Below are positions 7,954-17,263 of a DNA stretch of 64,000 nucleotides, piece by piece. The position numbers and the translations under genes were made by a program. The notes below the pieces were generated by a model. That model worked only from the letters and a program-made list of their open reading frames with translations. It was not told the DNA's origin and did no database searches. Origin of the DNA: Micavibrio_A sp041655955 (GTDB lineage: Bacteria; Pseudomonadota; Alphaproteobacteria; Micavibrionales; Micavibrionaceae). The stretch covers positions 124,001 through 188,000 of the forward strand of contig JBBAEN010000001.1 of the NCBI GenBank assembly GCA_041655955.1. The letters are read 5' to 3'. Position 1 is the first letter of the stretch; each line of letters opens with the position of its first letter.

Positions 7954-8805
7954 ATGACGGAAACGGCAAAAAACTGGCTGGCAGGTAAAAAAGGCGTGAT
8001 TATGGGGGTCGCGAACGACCGTTCCATCGCCTGGGGCATCTCGAAAGCCGCCCATGAAGCGGGGGCCGAGCTGGCCTTTACCTATCAGGGCGAAGCCCTT
8101 GAAAAGCGCGTAAAACCGCTGGCCGACAGTATCGGCTCCTCTATCGTCCTGCCCTGCGACGTCACGAATATGGACTCTATTGAACAGACCTTTAAGGAAA
8201 TCGGCGAGAAATGGGGCAAGATAGATTTCGTCGTCCATGCCATCGCTTTTTCCGACAAGAACGAGCTGGACGGGCTGTATCTTGACACAACACGCGATAA
8301 CTTTTTGAAAACAATGGATATTTCAGTCTATTCCTTTACGGCGGTCGCCCAAAAGGCCGCGCCGTTGATGAATGAGGGCGGAAGCCTTGTGACCCTGACC
8401 TATTACGGCGCAGAGCGCGTCATGCCGCATTATAACGTCATGGGCGTGGCCAAGGCGGCGCTTGAGGCGTCGGTGCGCTATCTGGCCGCCGATCTCGGCC
8501 CGCGCGGCGTCCGCGTCAACGCCATTTCGGCAGGCCCCATCAAAACGCTGGCCGCCAGCGGCATCGGCGATTTCCGCTATATCCTGAAATGGAACGAGCT
8601 GAACAGCCCGCTCCGCCGCAACGTGACGATCGAGGATGTGGGCCGTTCGGGCCTGTTCCTTTTGTCCGATCTCGGCTCCGGCGTAACGGGCGAGGTTTTG
8701 CATGTCGATTCCGGCTATCATACGGTCGGCATGTGTTCCGTCGATACGGCGGCGGAAACGGCGGAGCTGCTCCAATCGCTCGCCCCTAAAGGAGAGGCTG
8801 CATAA
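7954..8805 (+). CDS. fabI: Enoyl-[acyl-carrier-protein] reductase (NADH), FabI type
   Basis: A 283-residue short-chain dehydrogenase of the FabI class, which performs the last reduction of each fatty-acid elongation cycle. The nucleotide-binding start is GKKGVIMGVANDRSIAWGI, and the active site is Y150, Y160 and K167 in TYYGAERVMPHYNVMGVAK, the FabI-type Tyr-x6-Lys spacing. The ATG at 7954 is chosen over an in-frame ATG at 7897 because family members begin just before the GKKG stretch. It is followed 2 bp later by a secreted-protein gene. Confidence 0.97.
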   Translation: MTETAKNWLAGKKGVIMGVANDRSIAWGISKAAHEAGAELAFTYQGEALEKRVKPLADSIGSSIVLPCDVTNMDSIEQTFKEIGEKWGKIDFVVHAIAFSDKNELDGLYLDTTRDNFLKTMDISVYSFTAVAQKAAPLMNEGGSLVTLTYYGAERVMPHYNVMGVAKAALEASVRYLAADLGPRGVRVNAISAGPIKTLAASGIGDFRYILKWNELNSPLRRNVTIEDVGRSGLFLLSDLGSGVTGEVLHVDSGYHTVGMCSVDTAAETAELLQSLAPKGEAA

Positions 8806-8807
8806 CC

Positions 8808-9299
8808 ATGGCCGCGCCGCGCTCATTTACCGTTTTCTTGAAAGCCATGGGGCTTGCGGCTTTTCTGGCGGCGGGTCTTGCCTTTCCGTCCCATGCCGAT
8901 GACGGCAAGCCGCCCAAGGAACTGGTGGAAGAGCTTTCCAAAAAGGCGCATGAGGGGTTCCTGTCCGTAAAAAATCCCGAAGGGGAGCTGGTTGTAAAAC
9001 CGGCAGACGCCAAAAAACTGAAATACCCTATCGTGAATTATGAAGAGCGCGAGATGGCGGTCGCCCGCGGCTATCTTTCCGGCACGGCCCATTGGTGCGG
9101 CCTCGACTGGGCAAAGGATTATTTCAAGCCCTATATGAAATCGCTTCAGCTCGAACACGGCAAAAAATGGACGCCACATCAATATGCCTATGTTGAGCTT
9201 CTCCACGGCGTCGCGATGGCCGTTGCCGAAAACGGCAAGAAAGGCCAAAAATGCGGCGCTGCCGAAAAGAAACGCATTGCGGGGCTTGCGAAGAAATAG
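8808..9299 (+). CDS. Secreted protein of unknown function
   Basis: A 163-residue protein with an N-terminal signal peptide: a positively charged start, a hydrophobic stretch at about residues 10-26 and likely cleavage after SHA. The mature part is Lys-rich with two cysteines (WCGLDW and KCGAAEKK) that could form a periplasmic disulphide. I do not recognise a family. It starts 2 bp after the fabI stop and is followed by aroC after a 42-bp gap, so it is likely part of the same transcript. Confidence 0.75.
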   Translation: MAAPRSFTVFLKAMGLAAFLAAGLAFPSHADDGKPPKELVEELSKKAHEGFLSVKNPEGELVVKPADAKKLKYPIVNYEEREMAVARGYLSGTAHWCGLDWAKDYFKPYMKSLQLEHGKKWTPHQYAYVELLHGVAMAVAENGKKGQKCGAAEKKRIAGLAKK

Positions 9300-9341
9300 C
9301 TTTAAGGTCAGCCTTCTTTCCATTGCAGGAAGATATTTTTT

Positions 9342-10424
9342 ATGAGCGGCAACCGTTTCGGAACATTGTTTCAATATCAAAGCTTTGGGGAAAGCCACGG
9401 CCCTGCGATCGGGTGTATCGTCGATGGCGTGCCGCCGCGTCTTGAATTATCCGGGGCCGACATCCAGCATTATCTCGACCGGCGCAGGCCCGGCCAGTCG
9501 CGCCATACGACGCAAAGGGCGGAGCCGGATCAGGTGAAAATTCTTTCCGGCGTCTTTGAAGGCAAAACGCTCGGCACGCCTATTGCGCTCCTTATCGAAA
9601 ATGTCGATGCGCGCTCGAAGGATTACGGCGATATCGCGGCGAAATTCCGCCCCGGCCATGCAGATTTCACCTATGACGCCAAATACGGCATACGCGATTA
9701 TCGCGGTGGCGGGCGCTCTTCCGCCCGTGAAACGGCCTCGCGCGTCGCGGCGGGGGCGGTCGCGCGCAAAATTCTCTCGCATGCGTTCGGCGATAAACTA
9801 TCCATTCGCGCCGCCGTGGTACAGATAGGCCCGCATAAAATCGACCGCGCAAACTGGGACTGGGATGAGGTCGATAAAAACCCGCTTTGGGTTCCGGATG
9901 CCGCGAGCGTGCCGGAACTCGAAGCCTTCCTCGATCAAAGGCGCAAAAGCGGCTCTTCCGCCGGCGCGATCGTTGAAATCGTTGCGAGCGGCGTTCCCGC
10001 CGGCCTCGGCGCGCCCGTCTATGACAAGCTGGATGCGGATCTGGCCAAGGCGATGATGTCGATCAACGCGGTCAAGGCTGTCGAGATTGGCGCAGGGTTC
10101 GATGCCGCCTTGCTGGGCGGGGAAGAGAATGCGGACGCTATCCGCATGGAGGACGGCGCACCGCATTTCCTTTCAAACAATGCGGGCGGCATTCTCGGCG
10201 GCATTTCATCGGGGCAGGATATTGTGGTGCGCGTGGCGTTCAAACCGACAAGCTCTATCCTCACCCCCGTTCAAACAATCGATCAATCCGGCAATGAAAC
10301 GGACATTGTGACCAAGGGGCGGCATGATCCATGCGTCGGCCTTCGCGGTACGCCTGTATGTGAGGCGATGATGGCCTGCGTTCTTGCCGATCACTGGCTC
10401 AGGCACAAGGCGCAATGTCTATGA
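9342..10424 (+). CDS. aroC: Chorismate synthase
   Basis: A 360-residue chorismate synthase, which turns 5-enolpyruvylshikimate-3-phosphate into chorismate with reduced FMN. The three signatures are present: GESHGPAIGCIVDGVP near the start, RRPGQSRHTTQR, and GGGRSSARETASRVAAGA. Length and ends match the family. Its last codons overlap the pterin dehydratase start by 10 bp, so the two are translationally coupled. Confidence 0.98.
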   Translation: MSGNRFGTLFQYQSFGESHGPAIGCIVDGVPPRLELSGADIQHYLDRRRPGQSRHTTQRAEPDQVKILSGVFEGKTLGTPIALLIENVDARSKDYGDIAAKFRPGHADFTYDAKYGIRDYRGGGRSSARETASRVAAGAVARKILSHAFGDKLSIRAAVVQIGPHKIDRANWDWDEVDKNPLWVPDAASVPELEAFLDQRRKSGSSAGAIVEIVASGVPAGLGAPVYDKLDADLAKAMMSINAVKAVEIGAGFDAALLGGEENADAIRMEDGAPHFLSNNAGGILGGISSGQDIVVRVAFKPTSSILTPVQTIDQSGNETDIVTKGRHDPCVGLRGTPVCEAMMACVLADHWLRHKAQCL

Positions 10425-10714
10425 AAAAACTTACCCAGACGGAAATAGACAAAAATCTGGCAGAACTCGACGGTTGGGAAATTCACGCCGATCGTCCGGC
10501 CATCACGCGGAAATTCAAATTCAAGGATTTCGTCGAAGCGTGGAATTTCATGGACGATGTCGCGGGCTATGCGGATGAAATAAGCCACCATCCCGAATGG
10601 ACGAACGTCTATAACCGCGTGGAAATCATCCTGACCACGCATGAGGCAGGCGGGCTTACCGCCATAGATTTCGATCTCGCCGCCTTTATCGACGAGGTTG
10701 CGAGCGAAGCCTAG
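10415..10714 (+). CDS. 4a-hydroxytetrahydrobiopterin dehydratase (pterin carbinolamine dehydratase)
   Basis: A 99-residue protein of the PCD/DCoH family. It shows the family core ITRKFKFKDFVEAWNFM, the active-site segment ISHHPEW, and VEIILTTHEAGGLTAID. It would recycle the carbinolamine made by pterin-dependent aromatic hydroxylases; no such hydroxylase lies in the window. The start overlaps aroC by 10 bp, and a second ATG two codons later is possible. Its TAG stop shares bases with the stop of the convergent small gene. Confidence 0.93.
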   Translation: MSMKKLTQTEIDKNLAELDGWEIHADRPAITRKFKFKDFVEAWNFMDDVAGYADEISHHPEWTNVYNRVEIILTTHEAGGLTAIDFDLAAFIDEVASEA

Positions 10715-10899
10715 TGGCTGGTCGGTTTCTTGCGGCCCGAACCGGATTTTTTGCCGCCGCCATCCTGCTTGTTGACGGTGCGCCAGGCGCGCTCTTCCGC
10801 TTCATCCTTTGAAACGCCGCGCTCGCGGTAACCGGCCTCTATATGTGCCGCTTTGCGTTTTTGCTTGTCGGTATAGGCGTCTTTGCTTCCCTGTGCCAT
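10711..10899 (-). CDS. Small basic hydrophilic protein (often annotated as plasmid stabilization protein)
   Basis: A 62-residue Lys/Arg/Gly-rich protein with the pattern YTDKQKRKAAHIEAGY, RGVSKDEAEERAWRTVNK and a Gly/Ser/Lys-rich tail (KKSGSGRKK). Proteins of this pattern are common in proteobacteria, frequently labelled plasmid stabilization proteins without experimental basis; the role is unknown. An AGGAAAGG box 9 bp upstream supports the start at 10899 over an in-frame ATG at 10938. Its stop codon overlaps the stop of the convergent pterin dehydratase in the tetranucleotide CTAG. Confidence 0.8.
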   Translation of the reverse strand: MAQGSKDAYTDKQKRKAAHIEAGYRERGVSKDEAEERAWRTVNKQDGGGKKSGSGRKKPTSH

Positions 10900-11040
10900 T
10901 TTGTATGCAACCTTTCCTGTTCGCCGTCCAACATCCAACGGGCGGGCGGCAGGAATGTTCCCTCCCTTAAAAAGCCGCGTGACAGGGGGATGATGCAGGC
11001 GCTAAACTCCCGTGGAACAGCATGAAAAGGACGGAAAGCG

Positions 11041-12894
11041 ATGATGCGCCCTCTGAAATCTTATTTTTACAAACGCACAAAGCGCGAGGCGCAAATTTCA
11101 AATACGCGCTGGAATATTCCGCAAATCATTGGAAAAACCCTGCGAAGGATATGCATGGCCCTTGGCGCCCTTGTGCTGTTTTCGGCGCTGCTGGGGCTGA
11201 TTGCCGGAAGCTTCTTCGGCGGCGGAAAATCCCTCCCGAAAGATATGATCCTGACCTTGAACATTGCGGGCGCGATCGGGGAAACTTCGCATTCGCGCTC
11301 TTTTACCGACCCGCTTGCATCGCCCGCCATGACCGTGCGCGGGCTGGTGGATGCGCTGGACAGGGCGTCGGTTGACAAACGTGTCCATGCGCTCGCCGTC
11401 AATCTTGATAGTGCGGCAATAGAGCTTGCCCATGTTGAAGAATTGCGCGCGGCTGTAAAAAGATTTAAGGACAAGGGAAAGCCCGCCTATATCTATACGC
11501 CGTCTTTTGCGGATTTAGGGAGCGGCATCGGGGCGTATTATTTCGCCTCGGCCTTTGATGAAATATGGATGCAGCCTGCGGGTCATTTTTCAATGACGGG
11601 CGTGGCCGTGGAGATGCCGTTTTTAAAAGAGCTTCTCGATAAGGTCGGCGCGCGGGCGCAATTCATCCACCGCGAGGAATTTAAATCGGCGATGGAAAGC
11701 TTTACCCACACGCATATGTCGCCTGAAAACAGGGCGATGACGCAATCCATTCTGGACGACCTTACGGGCAGGCTTGCGCGGGATATTCAAGAAGACAGGG
11801 GGTTTTCTTCCGAAGACTTCATACGCTATCGCGATACGGGGCTGCTTGCAGGCCGCGCGGCGCTGGAAGCGGGGCTAATTACGCGGCTTGATTATGACGA
11901 TGTTTTAATGGATGAACTGCGCAAAAAACTGGCGGGTTCAATCAAGCAAGGCAGCGCCGCCAAGGACGTTTTGCTGGAAGATTATTATTATGCCGTAACG
12001 AGCAATGATACGGGCGGCGAGAATGCCCGGGTCGCGCTGGTGCAGGTAAGCGGCCAGATTGTCGCGGGACGCGAATCCGAACCCGGCCTTGCGACGGGCG
12101 AATATATTGCCTCCGGCATCCGCGAGGCCATGGAGAATGAAGCCATCAAGGTTATCGTCGTCCGCGTAAATTCGCCGGGCGGCATGCCGTCCGCTTCAGA
12201 AACGATCCGCCATGCGATTGTCCAGGCGCAAGAGGCTGGAAAGAAAGTCATTGTTTCGATGGGGCCGGTCGCAGCGTCGGGCGGATATTGGCTCGCTGTC
12301 GATGCGGATAAAATCTATGCCCTGCCATCGACATTGACGGGTTCCATCGGGGTTATCATGGGCAAGTTTGAAATTTCCGGCCTGTGGGAGAAAATCGGCA
12401 TCGGATGGGATGGAATTGCCTGGGGCCGCAATGCCCATATGTGGTCAATGAATGCGCCGCTGGACGATAGCGCCCTGCGTGCCTTGAATGACGCGATTGA
12501 CGAAACCTATGACGATTTCCTTTCCCGCGTGGCAAGGGGCCGCGATATGGATGCCGGCCATGTGCGCACGCTTGCAAAAGGCCGTGCATGGACGGGCGCG
12601 CAGGCCCTTGAAAACGGCCTTGTCGATGCGCTTGGCGGGCTGGACGCGGCTTTGGAAGAGGCCGCGCAAATCGCAAATATCCCGGACAGAATAGGCATGG
12701 AAATTCTTCAATTGCCGCGCCCGCTTTCCCCGTTTGAACAATTCATGCGTTTGGTGGGCGGGAATCAAGTGTCCTTCGCCGCGCTCTTTCCGTTCTTCCG
12801 ATCCGTAGAGCCGGAAATTAAAAAGATAGAGGCGATGCGCGATATGGGGCCGGTGCAGGTTTATGCGCCCGACCTGCCGCGCCTGCTCATGTAG
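11041..12894 (+). CDS. sppA: Signal peptide peptidase SppA, 67K type
   Basis: A 617-residue tandem-domain SppA (S49 serine protease), anchored in the inner membrane by one segment at residues 37-60. The catalytic dyad is split over two repeats, as in E. coli: Lys215 in EEFKSAMESF of the first domain and Ser413 in VAASGGYW of the second, close to E. coli K209/S409. It degrades signal peptides left after secretion. AAGGACGGAAAG precedes the ATG. It is convergent with the HAD gene. Confidence 0.96.
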   Translation: MMRPLKSYFYKRTKREAQISNTRWNIPQIIGKTLRRICMALGALVLFSALLGLIAGSFFGGGKSLPKDMILTLNIAGAIGETSHSRSFTDPLASPAMTVRGLVDALDRASVDKRVHALAVNLDSAAIELAHVEELRAAVKRFKDKGKPAYIYTPSFADLGSGIGAYYFASAFDEIWMQPAGHFSMTGVAVEMPFLKELLDKVGARAQFIHREEFKSAMESFTHTHMSPENRAMTQSILDDLTGRLARDIQEDRGFSSEDFIRYRDTGLLAGRAALEAGLITRLDYDDVLMDELRKKLAGSIKQGSAAKDVLLEDYYYAVTSNDTGGENARVALVQVSGQIVAGRESEPGLATGEYIASGIREAMENEAIKVIVVRVNSPGGMPSASETIRHAIVQAQEAGKKVIVSMGPVAASGGYWLAVDADKIYALPSTLTGSIGVIMGKFEISGLWEKIGIGWDGIAWGRNAHMWSMNAPLDDSALRALNDAIDETYDDFLSRVARGRDMDAGHVRTLAKGRAWTGAQALENGLVDALGGLDAALEEAAQIANIPDRIGMEILQLPRPLSPFEQFMRLVGGNQVSFAALFPFFRSVEPEIKKIEAMRDMGPVQVYAPDLPRLLM

Positions 12895-12912
12895 CGGCGG
12901 GCGCTTAGGGGC

Positions 12913-13608
12913 TTAGTCCCGTATAAGGATATCATCCTTTAAGACAGGATATATACGGCCCGCGAAATCCGTATAATTGACGATGGCGTTGACGGGGCGC
13001 ATGCCTTTTTCAAGAAGGGCGATACCGCCTTTCAGCCCGTAGATAAACGGGACGACTTTTGCCGGAAGGATTTCATCCGCCGCAATGGCGGCAAGGACAT
13101 CCTTATGGCGGTCGCCGATATACCAGATGACATCGTTCTCATCGAGCGGGTCTTTTATTTCCTTTAAGGCCCGCAAAAGGGGATCGGGATGCGGTTTTGA
13201 ATATTGGATATCCTCGCGGAAAATCTGTGTCTGAAAAAATCCGTTAAGGCCGAATTTTTCGAGGATGTCGTGACCGTATCCTTTGCCCAATCCGTTGCTG
13301 ACGATGCCCATGGGGATATGTTCGTCGCGGAACATGCCGAGCAGCGTATAAATGCCGGGGCAGGGCTGGACTATCTGATCGACCTCTTTCCGGCGCATGG
13401 AATGGAGGACGCGGTGGACAAGGATTTTCGGTTTTTTGATTTTGTCGAGCGTGAAGTCGGGATGCGGCTTTTTGCGGTAGAGCCACGCGCTGGCCTTGAA
13501 CATCGCATCGTCCACGAATTCCAGCGCGCCGAGAAGGCGCGGATTGATATGGCGGACTGTCGTGCCATCCATATCGAAAAGAACGATGGTGGGCTTTTTC
13601 AGCTTCAT
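12913..13608 (-). CDS. HAD-superfamily phosphatase (phosphoglycolate phosphatase-like)
   Basis: A 231-residue HAD hydrolase. Motif I is FDMDGTT (nucleophile D12, general acid D14), motif II is GIVSNG, motif III lysine lies in YSKPHPDPL and motif IV is YIGDRHKD. A helical cap containing the insert HRVLHSMRRKEVDQ sits after motif I. The substrate cannot be deduced. It lies 14 bp after dxs on the same strand and is probably the last gene of the isoprenoid operon transcript. Confidence 0.88.
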   Translation of the reverse strand: MKLKKPTIVLFDMDGTTVRHINPRLLGALEFVDDAMFKASAWLYRKKPHPDFTLDKIKKPKILVHRVLHSMRRKEVDQIVQPCPGIYTLLGMFRDEHIPMGIVSNGLGKGYGHDILEKFGLNGFFQTQIFREDIQYSKPHPDPLLRALKEIKDPLDENDVIWYIGDRHKDVLAAIAADEILPAKVVPFIYGLKGGIALLEKGMRPVNAIVNYTDFAGRIYPVLKDDILIRD

Positions 13609-13622
13609 CTCTAGCGTCTTTT

Positions 13623-15563
13623 TTAGAGGCTTAGGACGGTTTTTACAATATGCTTTGCGTTTAATCCCGCCTCTTCATATTGTTTTTGCGGGGAGTCGTG
13701 ATCCTGGAATATATCGGGCAGATGCATGGTTCGCACCTTACAGGAGCCGTTATCCAGCAAGCCGGAGCGGGCCATAAATTCAAGCGTATAGGAACCGAAC
13801 CCGCCGGCCGAGCCTTCCTCGACCGTTACCAGCATGCGGTGATTCCGGGCCAAAGAGTGGATAAGCGCCTCATCCAGCGGTTTTGCAAATCTTGCATCCG
13901 CAACCGTCGCGGAAACCCCTTTTTGCACCAGCATGTCCGCGGCCAGAAGGGCTTCGGCAAGGCGTGTGCCGTAGGACAGGATGGCAATATCGTTTCCTTC
14001 GCGGACGATGCGGCCCTTGCCGATAGGAAGGATTTCGCCTTTTTCCGGCATATCGAGGCCGACACCTTCACCGCGCGGATAGCGGAAGGCGATAGGCCCG
14101 GCATCATAGGCGGCGGCGGTCGCCACCATGTTTTTGAGTTCCACCTCGTCGCCGGCCGCCATCAAAACCATATTGGGGATACAGCCAAGATAGGCGGTAT
14201 CAAACGCGCCCGCATGGGTCGCGCCGTCCGCGCCGACAAGCCCCGCGCGGTCAAGCGCAAAGCGGACGGGCAGGTTTTGCAGGGCGACGTCATGGACGAT
14301 CTGGTCATAGGCGCGCTGCATGAAGGTGGAATAAATGGCGACGAAAGGCTTATAGCCTTCGCACGCCATGCCCGCCGCGAAGGTGACGGCGTGCTGTTCC
14401 GCTATGCCGACATCGAATGTACGGTCTGGAAATTCATAGCCGAACAGGTCGAGGCCGGTACCGGACGGCATGGCCGCCGTTACGGCGACGATTTTATCGT
14501 CCTGCCTCGCCTGCGCTATCAATTCCTGTGCGAAGACTTTCGTATAGGACGGGGCGTTGGATTTGGCCTTATACTGGTCGCCCGTCACCACGTCGAATTT
14601 CGTCACGCCGTGCATTTTATCGGCGGAGCTTTCGGCGGGGGCGTAGCCTTTGCCTTTTTTGGTGATGGCGTGGATAAGGACAGGCGCATCCGGATGGTTG
14701 TCGCGTATGTTCGTCAGGATGGAGCAAAGCTGTTCGAGATTATGGCCGTCAACGGGGCCGATATAATAAAAGCCCAGCTCTTCAAACAGCGTCCCGCCGC
14801 CGAGCGCCGCCCTTGCCGTTTCCTCGGCGCGTTTGGCGGCGCCGCGTAAGGGTGGAGGGAGGACGCCTGCGATTTTCTTCGCAATGTCGCGCGCGCCGAG
14901 ATAGGGCTTGCTGGAAACAAGATCGGTTAAATAGCGGCTCATCGCGCCCACGGGCGGCGCTATCGACATATTATTGTCGTTCAGGATGACGACCATTTTC
15001 GATTTCATCGTGCCGGCATTATTCATGGCTTCATAAGCCATGCCCGCCGACATTGCGCCGTCGCCGATAACGGCGATCACGTGATTGTCGCCGCCGGAAA
15101 GATCGCGGGCTGCGGCCATGCCGAGGCCCGCGGAAATGGAGGTCGATGAATGGGCCGCGCCGAACGGGTCAAAATTGCTTTCGCTGCGTTTGGTAAAGCC
15201 GGAAAGCCCGCCGCCCTGACGCAAGGTGCGGATGCGCTCCCTGCGGCCCGTGAGGATTTTATGCGGATAGGCCTGATGCCCGACATCCCAGATAATCCTG
15301 TCTTCGGGCGTCTTGAAAACGGCATGAAGGGCGACGGTCAGTTCGATAACGCCAAGCCCCGCGCCGAGATGCCCGCCCGTGACGGATACGGCATCGATCG
15401 TTTCATGGCGAAGCTCGTCGGCTAGCTGGCGCAGCTGCTGCGCGTTGAAGTCATGGAGGCGGGAAGGCTTATCGACCGTATCGAGCAACGGTGTCGCCCC
15501 GCCGGATGCAAAGCCCTGCGCGGCGGCGTTCGCCGCTTTATATGTTTCCTTCGCCTGTTTCAT
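13623..15563 (-). CDS. dxs: 1-deoxy-D-xylulose-5-phosphate synthase
   Basis: A 646-residue TPP-dependent enzyme that condenses pyruvate and glyceraldehyde-3-phosphate, the entry step of the MEP pathway. Landmarks are GHLGAGLGVIELTVALH, WDVGHQAYPHKILTGR, the TPP/Mg segment GDGAMSAGMAYEAMNNAG, and the transketolase-type DRAGLVGADGATHAGAFD. The ATG at 15563 is chosen because it gives the family length and is preceded by AAGG; a longer frame to 15695 would overlap the yciI gene. It is the downstream isoprenoid gene of the xseB-ispA-yciI-dxs unit. Confidence 0.97.
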   Translation of the reverse strand: MKQAKETYKAANAAAQGFASGGATPLLDTVDKPSRLHDFNAQQLRQLADELRHETIDAVSVTGGHLGAGLGVIELTVALHAVFKTPEDRIIWDVGHQAYPHKILTGRRERIRTLRQGGGLSGFTKRSESNFDPFGAAHSSTSISAGLGMAAARDLSGGDNHVIAVIGDGAMSAGMAYEAMNNAGTMKSKMVVILNDNNMSIAPPVGAMSRYLTDLVSSKPYLGARDIAKKIAGVLPPPLRGAAKRAEETARAALGGGTLFEELGFYYIGPVDGHNLEQLCSILTNIRDNHPDAPVLIHAITKKGKGYAPAESSADKMHGVTKFDVVTGDQYKAKSNAPSYTKVFAQELIAQARQDDKIVAVTAAMPSGTGLDLFGYEFPDRTFDVGIAEQHAVTFAAGMACEGYKPFVAIYSTFMQRAYDQIVHDVALQNLPVRFALDRAGLVGADGATHAGAFDTAYLGCIPNMVLMAAGDEVELKNMVATAAAYDAGPIAFRYPRGEGVGLDMPEKGEILPIGKGRIVREGNDIAILSYGTRLAEALLAADMLVQKGVSATVADARFAKPLDEALIHSLARNHRMLVTVEEGSAGGFGSYTLEFMARSGLLDNGSCKVRTMHLPDIFQDHDSPQKQYEEAGLNAKHIVKTVLSL

Positions 15564-15612
15564 AAGGGCCTTTTTAAACAATACAGGCAGGCTTTGCCAT
15601 AGAATTCCTGTT

Positions 15613-15927
15613 TTATTTGCGGGGGAAGCAATGGGCGAAGGTGTCTGGCACCTTGCAAGGGATGATTTCCACGCTCTCCCAAACCTTTCCGGCAATATAA
15701 GGTTCCCGCTTTAACCATTCTTCGAGGGCTTGGCGGCTCTCGAAATCCATGATCATGCAAGATCCGTTCATTTTGCCGGCCTCATCCGTCATGGCGGCGC
15801 CGATAAGCTGGTTGCCGCTTTCCACGGATTGGGCGCAAAGCTGCAAATGGGCGTCGCGGGCCGCCATGCGGCGCTCAGGGGCGCCTTCATCCGTGCCATC
15901 GCGGCCAATGACGATAAATTGCGGCAT
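15613..15927 (-). CDS. YciI-like protein
   Basis: A 104-residue YCII-related (dimeric ferredoxin-like fold) protein. It shows the family layout: MPQFIVIGRDG, then RMAARDAHL with the conserved His, GAAMTDEAGKMNGSCMIMDF, and the helix-strand end with EPYIAGKVWESVEI. Biochemical roles in this family are mostly unknown. It sits between ispA (27 bp) and dxs (49 bp) in the same direction, interrupting the usual ispA-dxs neighbourhood. Confidence 0.85.
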   Translation of the reverse strand: MPQFIVIGRDGTDEGAPERRMAARDAHLQLCAQSVESGNQLIGAAMTDEAGKMNGSCMIMDFESRQALEEWLKREPYIAGKVWESVEIIPCKVPDTFAHCFPRK

Positions 15928-15954
15928 AGGGTGAATCTTTCGCTTTCCGCCGTT

Positions 15955-16866
15955 TTATGTCCGGCGCTCAAGAACATAGTTCGTCAGCTCTTTCAGCATA
16001 TCCGCGCGGGCCTCGAACACTTTCAAATGGCGGCAGGCCTGCGCGACCAGCATTTCGGCGCGGGATTTTGCCTCGTCTTTCCCCATCGTCGAAACAAAGG
16101 TTGATTTTCCGGCCTTTTCATCCTGATTGGCGGGTTTGCCCGTCATGGAGGAAGGTTCTTCAACGTCCAGAATATCGTCCGTCACCTGAAATGCGAGGCC
16201 GAGATCATAGGCGTAATTGACGAGGGCTCTTTTATGCGGCTCGTCCGCCTTGCCGAGAATGGCGCCGGCTTCACAGGCAAAGGCCATCAGCTTGCCGGTT
16301 TTCATGCGCTGCATGCGGGAAATCGTGCCGAGATCGAATTCTTCCGTTTCGCCGATAAGGTCGAGCATCTGGCCGCCGACCATCCCTTGCGGGCCGGAGG
16401 CTTCGGCAAGCTTGCGCACCAGTTCGATGCGGACATTGGGGTCTGGATGGGTGTCGCGGTCGGCTATGACTTCAAAGGCGAGCGTCAAAAGCGCATCCCC
16501 GGCCAGAATGGCCGTGGCTTCGTCATATTTCATATGGATGGTCGGGACGCCGCGGCGTAAATCCGCATTGTCCATCGCGGGCAAATCGTCGTGGATAAGC
16601 GAATAGCAATGGACGAATTCCACGGCGGCGGCCACGCGGCGGGCGCGGGCCGGATCGACGTTAAAAAGTCTGGCCGATTGCATGACCATAAAGGGGCGGA
16701 GCCTTTTCCCGCCGCTCAGGACGCCGTGGCGCATGGCGGCATAGAGCATATCCTCGGCCAGATCCGTTTGCGGCAAGAGGCGTGAAATCGTCTTATTGAC
16801 GCTTGTGACGCATTCTTCCAGCGCTTCCTGCAGGGCGTCCGAGGCTTCTCTAGGGGATGGGGCCAT
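15955..16866 (-). CDS. ispA: Farnesyl (polyprenyl) diphosphate synthase
   Basis: A 303-residue class I prenyltransferase. The first Asp-rich motif is DDLPAMDN (93-100), the second DDILD (230-234); GGKRLRP binds IPP. Y88 lies 5 residues before the first motif, typical of short-chain (C15) products, so farnesyl diphosphate is the likely product, made from the IPP/DMAPP supplied by the MEP pathway. It lies downstream of xseB in the usual proteobacterial xseB-ispA-dxs order. Confidence 0.95.
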   Translation of the reverse strand: MAPSPREASDALQEALEECVTSVNKTISRLLPQTDLAEDMLYAAMRHGVLSGGKRLRPFMVMQSARLFNVDPARARRVAAAVEFVHCYSLIHDDLPAMDNADLRRGVPTIHMKYDEATAILAGDALLTLAFEVIADRDTHPDPNVRIELVRKLAEASGPQGMVGGQMLDLIGETEEFDLGTISRMQRMKTGKLMAFACEAGAILGKADEPHKRALVNYAYDLGLAFQVTDDILDVEEPSSMTGKPANQDEKAGKSTFVSTMGKDEAKSRAEMLVAQACRHLKVFEARADMLKELTNYVLERRT

Positions 16867-16895
16867 GATATTAGTCCAGTCTTGTTAGGGCTTGT

Positions 16896-17153
16896 TTATT
16901 CTTTTATTTCAAATGGTTCTGTTTTAACCGCGCCGTCCGGCGAAAGGCTTATTTTCTCGATCTTCAGACGGGCTTCAGAGAGCTTTCTTTCGCAATGATT
17001 TTTCAACGCGACGCCGCGCTCATAGGAGGCAATCGATTCCTCCAGCGGCGCACGGCCTGTTTCAAGGGCGCGCACAATCGTTTCCAGCTCCTCTAGGGCC
17101 GCTTCAAAGCTCAATTTTTCAATGGGTTGTGCTTGTGACTGTACTTGCGCCAT
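16896..17153 (-). CDS. xseB: Exodeoxyribonuclease VII small subunit
   Basis: An 85-residue helical protein with the family pattern LSFEAALEELETIVRALETG followed by LEESIASYERGVALKNHCE. With XseA it forms exonuclease VII, which degrades single-stranded DNA to oligonucleotides. xseA is not in this window. The position just before ispA is the classical arrangement in proteobacteria. Confidence 0.96.
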   Translation of the reverse strand: MAQVQSQAQPIEKLSFEAALEELETIVRALETGRAPLEESIASYERGVALKNHCERKLSEARLKIEKISLSPDGAVKTEPFEIKE

Positions 17154-17263
17154 CGGGCCTTGGCTCCTTGATCGATTCGTTCATTATTCAGCCGCGCATC
17201 CTATGTCAGATACGGCAAAAGCGCAAGGCGGGGCCATCTGCGGAGAGGGGGAGGCGGGAGCCA

